DNA of 10,605 bases from an uncultured Lachnospiraceae bacterium (GTDB lineage: Bacteria > Bacillota_A > Clostridia > Lachnospirales > Lachnospiraceae). This document shows positions 6,122 through 10,605 of the stretch, piece after piece. Positions within the stretch are counted from its first letter, which is position 1, and each line of letters starts with the position of its first letter. The stretch is from positions 1-10,605 of the forward strand of contig USPJ01000019.1 of NCBI GenBank assembly GCA_900556645.1. Direction: 5' to 3'. A program made the position numbers and the translations under genes. The notes below the pieces were generated by a model. It searched no databases. It had not been told where the DNA came from and saw only the letters and a program-made list of their open reading frames with translations.

Positions 6122-6886
6122 TCAGTCTGTCAATACATTCATATACGGACCCATTTTCTTCTTCATCTTCTGTAACGCTTTCGTATGAAGCTGTGACACC
6201 CTTGACTCCGATACTTCCAATATCCTGCTGATTTCTTTCAGTGTTAAATCCTCATAATAATATAATAAAATTACTTTCTGTTCCTTCTCCGTTAAAAGAG
6301 CCAACGCCTCCTGAAGCTTATCCTTTAATTCACTCTCTTCCATTACGGATTCCGGCTGTGCAAAATGGGAATTTCCCCTTGCATCCATTACCGGTTCGCT
6401 TCCTGTTTCCACAAACTCATTTAAAGATATTACGTTTGTGACTTTTAACTGGGTCTGCCAGTTCAAAAGTTCATCCCCCGACACGCCCAGCTCTTCTGCC
6501 AGCATCTCATCGGTGGGATTCTTTCCTGTTTCCATCTCCAGCTTTTTGATTGCTTCGTCTATCTTTTTTTGTTTCTGCCGCACTGTCCGGGGTATCCAGT
6601 CCATCTTGCGAATTTGATCTAGAATTGACCCACGGATTCTTAGGCTGGCATAAGTCTCAAATTTGACATCCTTTGCCATATCAAATTTATCAATGGCATC
6701 TATCAAACCAAAAATCCCATAGCTGACCAAATCGTCATACTCCACATTTCCGCCGAGATACATACTCAATCTTCCCGCTACGATTTTAACCAGCGGTGCA
6801 TATTCCAGTATAATCTGTTCCCGTATTTCCGGTGCGGGTTTCTTTCTGTATTTATCCCAAAGCTTTTGTTTCTCGACCGCTTTCAT
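6122..6886 (-). CDS. fliA: Flagellar sigma factor (FliA/SigD/WhiG family)
   Basis: A 254-residue alternative sigma-70 factor that directs RNA polymerase to late flagellar, motility and chemotaxis promoters. Region 2 shows DDLVSYGIFGLIDAIDKFD (about 51-69) and the -10 reading segment FETYASLRIRGSILDQIRK (about 76-94), then DWIPRTVRQ, all typical of FliA/SigD. Region 3 follows, and region 4 near the C-terminus has LTLKEISRILEVSESRVSQL as the helix-turn-helix for -35 contact. The frame is open to a TTG at 6901, but GGAGG at 6893-6897 lies inside that extension and 6 bases before the ATG at 6886, so 6886 is the start. The stop is 16 bases before fapA. A gene for the anti-sigma factor FlgM is not in the window. 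Confidence 0.95.
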   Translation of the reverse strand: MKAVEKQKLWDKYRKKPAPEIREQIILEYAPLVKIVAGRLSMYLGGNVEYDDLVSYGIFGLIDAIDKFDMAKDVKFETYASLRIRGSILDQIRKMDWIPRTVRQKQKKIDEAIKKLEMETGKNPTDEMLAEELGVSGDELLNWQTQLKVTNVISLNEFVETGSEPVMDARGNSHFAQPESVMEESELKDKLQEALALLTEKEQKVILLYYYEDLTLKEISRILEVSESRVSQLHTKALQKMKKKMGPYMNVLTD

Positions 6887-6906
6887 AAAAAGCCTCCACA
6901 ATTAAA

Positions 6907-7221
6907 CTAGATGTTCTCTTCTTCCGTCGCTGCCTCTTCCTCGTCCTGTGTTTCCGGCTGTTCATCCGTATTGCCTTCTTCTGCCTCTGTTTCTGACTCT
7001 CCCTCCGGGGATTCCTCTTCTTCCGATTCCTCCTCACTCATAACAGGGAAATTCTTATCCAGCACAATCTTTATCACAATTCCAAACAGGTAAAAAATAA
7101 TCAAAACCAGCAGAAGCGTTTTTGTAAATGTCCCTAAATCTAAATGATTATAGATGGACATGATACAGGTTACAAATCCTGCTATTAACATAATGATGGC
7201 AGGAATTGGTTTTGTTTTCAT
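6907..7221 (-). CDS. Small two-helix membrane protein with acidic tail
   Basis: A 104-residue protein that I cannot assign to a named family. Two hydrophobic segments (about residues 7-24 and 34-56) predict a membrane hairpin. A tail from about residue 62 to the end is extremely acidic, with about half its residues Glu or Asp, and has no aromatic residue. The ATG at 7221 follows a GTGAGGA ribosome site, and the TAG stop lies 20 bases before the sigma factor start. It sits between cheD and the sigma gene, where Bacillus subtilis has nothing, so it is probably a lineage-specific flagellar or chemotaxis accessory. The tail is Glu-rich low complexity, so database matches there would be unreliable; the two helices are the part to search with. 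A real gene seems likely from spacing and ribosome site. Confidence 0.8.
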   Translation of the reverse strand: MKTKPIPAIIMLIAGFVTCIMSIYNHLDLGTFTKTLLLVLIIFYLFGIVIKIVLDKNFPVMSEEESEEEESPEGESETEAEEGNTDEQPETQDEEEAATEEENI

Positions 7222-7236
7222 TCTCTGTTCCTCACA

Positions 7237-7719
7237 TTAAATAATCTTGTTTTCTTTTCCCACAGACTTAATCAAAAAATCTCCGTTTGCACAATTCAAT
7301 TCTACTGTACGACCATAATTCAATCCCGTATCCTCAGCAATCAGGCGGATTCCCAGCTCCTTTAATTTTTTCTTGGAAGCCTCCGCATTTTTTGCTCCGA
7401 TATTACCTACGTCAGACAGACCACTTACCTCGAACATTCTCGCTCCACCGGCTATCTTTGCCACCATTCTGGTTTTGGAAGCACCGGCTTCTGTCATCTT
7501 TTTTATCAATTCTTCAATTCCCGTATCTGCAAATTTTGCAACATTTGAGTTATTCTTCATTCTGGTACTATCCGGCAACATGATATGGGCCAGTCCACCG
7601 ATTTTTGTTACCGAATCATAGACTGCTATTCCGATACATGAGCCCAGTCCTATCGTAGTAATAACATCTGGGGATTTTCCGATATTTAAATCAGCCATTC
7701 CGACTTTTATCATTCCCAT
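7237..7719 (-). CDS. cheD: Chemoreceptor glutamine deamidase CheD
   Basis: A 160-residue CheD, which deamidates specific glutamines on methyl-accepting chemoreceptors and binds CheC. The catalytic neighbourhood is present: Thr22, Cys28 in GLGSCIG, and His45 in GLAHIMLP, matching the Thr/Cys/His triad known for the family. A later conserved stretch is KIAGGARMF (about residues 88-96). Start choice is between ATG 7719 and ATG 7713. The AAGGAG site overlapping the cheC stop sits about 10 bases before the first, so 7719 is used but the second is possible. The next gene, the small membrane protein, begins 15 bases after the stop. Confidence 0.96.
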   Translation of the reverse strand: MGMIKVGMADLNIGKSPDVITTIGLGSCIGIAVYDSVTKIGGLAHIMLPDSTRMKNNSNVAKFADTGIEELIKKMTEAGASKTRMVAKIAGGARMFEVSGLSDVGNIGAKNAEASKKKLKELGIRLIAEDTGLNYGRTVELNCANGDFLIKSVGKENKII

Positions 7720-7733
7720 TGTATTACTTCTCC

Positions 7734-8354
7734 TTATATCTGAATTCCAAGTGACTGTAGTATCTTGTCATAGGAATCCAATTCCGGCAGAAGGATAAAA
7801 TATCCCTCTATCATAACATCATCTCCGAATTCCGTTTCGATTAAAAGTGCATTGTCTCCATACTGTCCGAACATAATTGCCGGAACACTTAAGATTGCTG
7901 CCGCCATATCCACAGATATGTATGGAATCGTCGGTGCAATTACCATGTTTGTCATGGTAGACAATGCCGACAGATAGGAACCGGCAATAATATTTCCGAT
8001 TTCCTTCAAAGCAGATAAATCCATCTCTGAAAATTCTGTTCTGTCATCCGGTTCTTTTCCCATCAGACGATTTACCAGATAATGAGCAGAGTCTAATTTT
8101 AACAGAAACATCATGCTTCCTTCAATATCCTGCTCCAATCCCAAAAAGATTCCCACAATGGTCTCTTCTTCATCAGAAATCGCCGAGCCCAACTGCTCCA
8201 CTTTCAACAGTTCTACCTTCGGTACGTTCATATTCAACTTCAAATTCAACATATTGGCAATCGCCGTTGTCGCATTTCCTGAACCGATATTACCGATCTC
8301 CTTCAGAACATCCATATACAGTTCATTTACTTCTTCTAAACTAAATTTCCCCAT
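7734..8354 (-). CDS. cheC: CheY-P phosphatase CheC
   Basis: A 206-residue CheC/CheX/FliY-family protein that dephosphorylates CheY-P and, in Bacillus-type systems, forms a CheD-CheC complex giving adaptation feedback. It carries two copies of the catalytic pattern (D/S)xxxExxN followed 22 residues later by Pro: D15-E19-N22-P45 and S114-E118-N121-P144, both intact, so phosphatase activity is expected. Length fits CheC; the FliY N- and C-terminal extensions are absent. The ATG at 8354 has an AGGAGG site (8359-8364) 4 bases upstream. The stop TAA overlaps the ribosome site of cheD, which starts 14 bases on. That cheC sits directly before cheD agrees with their joint action. Confidence 0.96.
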   Translation of the reverse strand: MGKFSLEEVNELYMDVLKEIGNIGSGNATTAIANMLNLKLNMNVPKVELLKVEQLGSAISDEEETIVGIFLGLEQDIEGSMMFLLKLDSAHYLVNRLMGKEPDDRTEFSEMDLSALKEIGNIIAGSYLSALSTMTNMVIAPTIPYISVDMAAAILSVPAIMFGQYGDNALLIETEFGDDVMIEGYFILLPELDSYDKILQSLGIQI

Positions 8355-8388
8355 ACTGCCTCCTGCTTCTCCTTTTCACATATAAAGA

Positions 8389-8416
8389 TTGGATATAGCG
8401 GAAACGCTATATCCAA
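8389..8416 (-). promoter_or_regulatory. Strong intra-operon hairpin between cheW and cheC
   Basis: A perfect 12-bp inverted repeat (8389-8400 with 8405-8416) around a 4-base loop lies in the 68-base cheW-cheC gap. On the minus-strand RNA the arm is UUGGAUAUAGCG with loop UUUC, followed by UCUUUAUAU, which is U-rich but interrupted. It could be a leaky terminator, or an RNA processing or stability element that sets the cheA-cheW to cheC ratio. A full terminator is unlikely, because cheC onward has no other obvious promoter in the gap. Confidence 0.6.
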
Positions 8417-8422
8417 ATTCTT

Positions 8423-8887
8423 TTATGCATTTTCTCTTTCTTCTATCAGGCTATTGATATCAAACAGGGAAATCAGTTCCTCCCCATTTTTACCGATACC
8501 ATTGATAAAGGTACTTTTGATATCTTTTGTGTTATGCGTAACCCTGTCAATCTCACCGACTCCCAGAGTAACAACCTCTTTTACCTCATCTACAATGACT
8601 CCTATGGTGCCTCTCTCCTCTATTTTGAGGATGATAATACGGCTGGAGTTTGTAAATTCATCTGCCTCTAATCCCATTTTCAGACGAATGCTCATAACCG
8701 GTATTACTTCCCCGCGGAGATTAATGACTCCTTTAAAATATACCTGTGCTTTCGGAACTCTGGTAATCTTCTGCATCCGCACGATATTGTCCACGTAGGA
8801 AATATCGATTCCGTAATGCTCGTTTCCAAAATTAACCACAATGTATTGCTTAATCTCATCTTCTACTTTTTCTAAATAATCCGCCAT
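8423..8887 (-). CDS. cheW: Chemotaxis coupling protein CheW
   Basis: A 154-residue single-domain CheW, the adaptor that links CheA P5 to chemoreceptor tips in the membrane-associated array. The family signature GVINLRGEVIPV is at about residues 53-64, preceded by the usual YGIDI strand (about 25-29) and followed by IGVIVDEVKEVV. Length is normal for the family. The ATG at 8887 has a GGGAGG ribosome site about 7 bases upstream, starting within the short gap after cheA, so the two are probably translated together at matched levels. After cheW comes the longest intergenic gap of the operon section, holding a strong hairpin before cheC. CheV is excluded because no receiver domain follows. Confidence 0.96.
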   Translation of the reverse strand: MADYLEKVEDEIKQYIVVNFGNEHYGIDISYVDNIVRMQKITRVPKAQVYFKGVINLRGEVIPVMSIRLKMGLEADEFTNSSRIIILKIEERGTIGVIVDEVKEVVTLGVGEIDRVTHNTKDIKSTFINGIGKNGEELISLFDINSLIEERENA

Positions 8888-8901
8888 CGTAAATACCTCC
8901 C

Positions 8902-10605
8902 TTACATTAATGTATTGACATCTAAGATCAGAGCAACCTCGCCGTCACCTAAAATGGTGGCTCCGCTAATCAGTTTTGTTGTTTTGATATATTCGCCAAG
9001 GGATTTGATAACGATTTCCTGCTGACCAATCAGGTTATCGATGACAAGACCTGCCATCTTTTCTCCCTTCTGTACAATTACGACCGTCAGATTTTCTCCG
9101 TCTTCTACAGACTCGAAATCCAACTCCTGATCCATGCGGACTAAAGGAATAACGGTGCCACGGATATGGATAACCTCCTGTGACTCCACATATTTAATAT
9201 CGCTGGTGGAAATATATTCAATGGTCTGAATGGAACCCAATGCAATCGCATACTTCTCATCTCTGATTTCTACCATCAATGCCTGAATGATTGCCAATGT
9301 CAACGGAAGTCTTACAATAAACTTGGTTCCTTCTCCCAGTTTGGAGCGTACCTCTACGTCACCGCCCAATGCCTCAATATTGGATTTAACAACGTCCAGA
9401 CCAACACCTCTTCCGGAAATATCGGAAATCTGTTTTGCCATGGAGAAACTCGGCAGGAACAGGAGATCTATAATCTCTTTCTGGCTCATCTGCTCTGCTG
9501 CCTCAGGGGTAATAATACCTCTCTCAATTGCCTTCGCTTTTACACTCTCTGTATCAATACCGTTACCATCATCACCTACTTCAATGATAACATTATTTCC
9601 TTCCTGGAATGCATTCAGGTAAATGGAACCGACCTCTCTCTTACCTCTCTCCGCACGAAGTTCTGCATTTTCCAAACCGTGATCCGCAGAATTACGAAGC
9701 AAATGCTGTAATGGATCTCCCAACTGATCCACTACTGTTCTATCTAACTCTGTATCTTCACCAGTCATGGTAAGTTCCATCTTCTTATTCAATTTCTTAG
9801 ATAAATCACGAATCATTCGTGGGAATTTATTTACAACACTCTCAATCGGAACCATTCGTACCTTCATAACGGATTCATGAAGGCTTGTGGTAATTCTTTC
9901 CAAATATTCAATCTGTTCCTGGAATACCTGATTGCGGGTATCATCTGTTCCCAGATTGTTAATGGATACCAGACTGTTCTTTGCGATAATCAGCTCACTA
10001 ACCTGATTCATCAACGCATCCAATTTCTCAATATCCACACGGATGGTTCTGTTGTTTACCGGTTTTGCTGTTTTATTACTCTTTGCTGCCGGTTTTTTCT
10101 CTGTCTTAACAGGTGCTGTCGGTTCTTCTTTCTTTTCTTCTACAACAGTCGGTTCTTCTTTTGCTTTGGCTGGCTCTTCTTTTATCTCTTCATTTCCTTC
10201 AAACGCTGCCATCGGTATCTCCCCTCCGGTTACGGATTCAATCTCAGATACCGCGGACGTTGCCGCTTTAATTTTTTCAAAGTCTGTTTCTTCGGTTGCC
10301 AGGAAGAAAGAAAAATCCAGTTCGAACTTCTCATCCTCTATATCCTGTGATGATGGACGATATACGATGATATTTCCGAAATCCTCTACTGCTTTGAATA
10401 CCAAAAATGCACGGGCTGCTTTCAGCAGACAGTCTTTTTGAATGTTCACGTTGATTGCGTAAACTTTCTGTCCCGCATCCTGAGCTGCTTTGATATCGTC
10501 TTTTTCTTTATTATTTAAATCAAAGTCCAGATAACTCTTATCCGATTCTTCACTCGGCTCCTCTGCCGGTGTTTCCTCCTGAACAGCAGTCTCTACCTCC
10601 GGTGC
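8902..10605 (-). CDS. cheA: Chemotaxis histidine kinase CheA (5' end outside window)
   Basis: Cytoplasmic kinase of the chemoreceptor array; it phosphorylates CheY and CheB from its P1 histidine. The frame is open to the window edge, so 567 C-terminal residues are visible and the P1 Hpt domain is missing. A GTG at 10449 is not the start, because it lies inside the P2 domain. Visible in order: an acidic linker; a P2 CheY/CheB-docking domain beginning near GQKVYAINV; a Lys/Glu/Pro-rich linker (about 10050-10200); the P3 dimerisation helices; a P4 ATPase with N box HLLRNSADHGLE (about 9675-9715), G1 box DDGNGID (about 9560-9580) and G2 box GRGVGLDVV (about 9393-9420); and a C-terminal CheW-like P5 domain. 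The F-box region reads LPSFS where PGFS is common, probably a tolerated change. The TAA stop lies 14 bases before cheW. Identity is certain. Confidence 0.97.
   Translation of the reverse strand, partial: APEVETAVQEETPAEEPSEESDKSYLDFDLNNKEKDDIKAAQDAGQKVYAINVNIQKDCLLKAARAFLVFKAVEDFGNIIVYRPSSQDIEDEKFELDFSFFLATEETDFEKIKAATSAVSEIESVTGGEIPMAAFEGNEEIKEEPAKAKEEPTVVEEKKEEPTAPVKTEKKPAAKSNKTAKPVNNRTIRVDIEKLDALMNQVSELIIAKNSLVSINNLGTDDTRNQVFQEQIEYLERITTSLHESVMKVRMVPIESVVNKFPRMIRDLSKKLNKKMELTMTGEDTELDRTVVDQLGDPLQHLLRNSADHGLENAELRAERGKREVGSIYLNAFQEGNNVIIEVGDDGNGIDTESVKAKAIERGIITPEAAEQMSQKEIIDLLFLPSFSMAKQISDISGRGVGLDVVKSNIEALGGDVEVRSKLGEGTKFIVRLPLTLAIIQALMVEIRDEKYAIALGSIQTIEYISTSDIKYVESQEVIHIRGTVIPLVRMDQELDFESVEDGENLTVVIVQKGEKMAGLVIDNLIGQQEIVIKSLGEYIKTTKLISGATILGDGEVALILDVNTLM

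Noticed and set aside
9877..10441. Plus-strand open frames opposite cheA, rich in Phe or Ser
   Set aside because: They are the complement of the Lys/Glu-rich linker and P2 region of CheA, with no family resemblance.
2817..10605. Sigma-28 type promoters inside the operon
   Set aside because: I looked for TAAA with a spacer and GCCGATAA in the gaps and found no acceptable match. The gaps are also mostly too short.

Overview
This is a compact stretch of a low-GC Gram-positive chromosome with every gene on the minus strand, so it reads from right to left. The protein types and gene order point to a flagellated member of the Clostridia, most likely Lachnospiraceae. That assignment is an inference from gene content and style, not from a marker search.

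The right three quarters (10605 down to about 2968) is the distal end of a large flagellar/chemotaxis operon. In transcription order it holds cheA (its start lies outside the window), cheW, cheC, cheD, a small two-helix membrane protein with a very acidic tail, the flagellar sigma factor (FliA/SigD type), a FapA/DUF342 gene split over two frames, a 104-residue basic hydrophilic protein, a membrane-anchored coiled-coil protein resembling SwrB/DUF6115, and a membrane protein carrying only a LysM-like, MltG-type N-terminal domain. Gaps are 1 to 20 bases except the 68 bases between cheW and cheC, which hold a strong hairpin. The operon ends at a textbook intrinsic terminator (2968-2994) that begins inside the last stop codon.

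Next comes a separate unit: a strong extended -10 promoter (2928-2956), a leader of about 105 bases with possible long-range pairing, then rpsB (ribosomal protein S2) and tsf (EF-Ts), closed by a second terminator (1011-1057). The last gene (54-962) is a DUF2935 helical, probably metal-binding protein. The 53 bases beyond it are AT-rich, with no gene seen.

Together the che genes give a Bacillus-type adaptation system: CheA kinase, CheW coupling protein, CheC CheY-P phosphatase and CheD receptor deamidase. The sigma factor switches on late flagellar genes, and the smaller genes behind it are probably flagellar assembly factors. The order cheA-cheW-cheC-cheD-sigma-(SwrB-like)-rpsB-tsf matches Bacillus subtilis, with extra genes inserted. 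The main anomaly is the frame break in fapA near 4797-4826. No mobile element, CRISPR array, tRNA or rRNA was seen.
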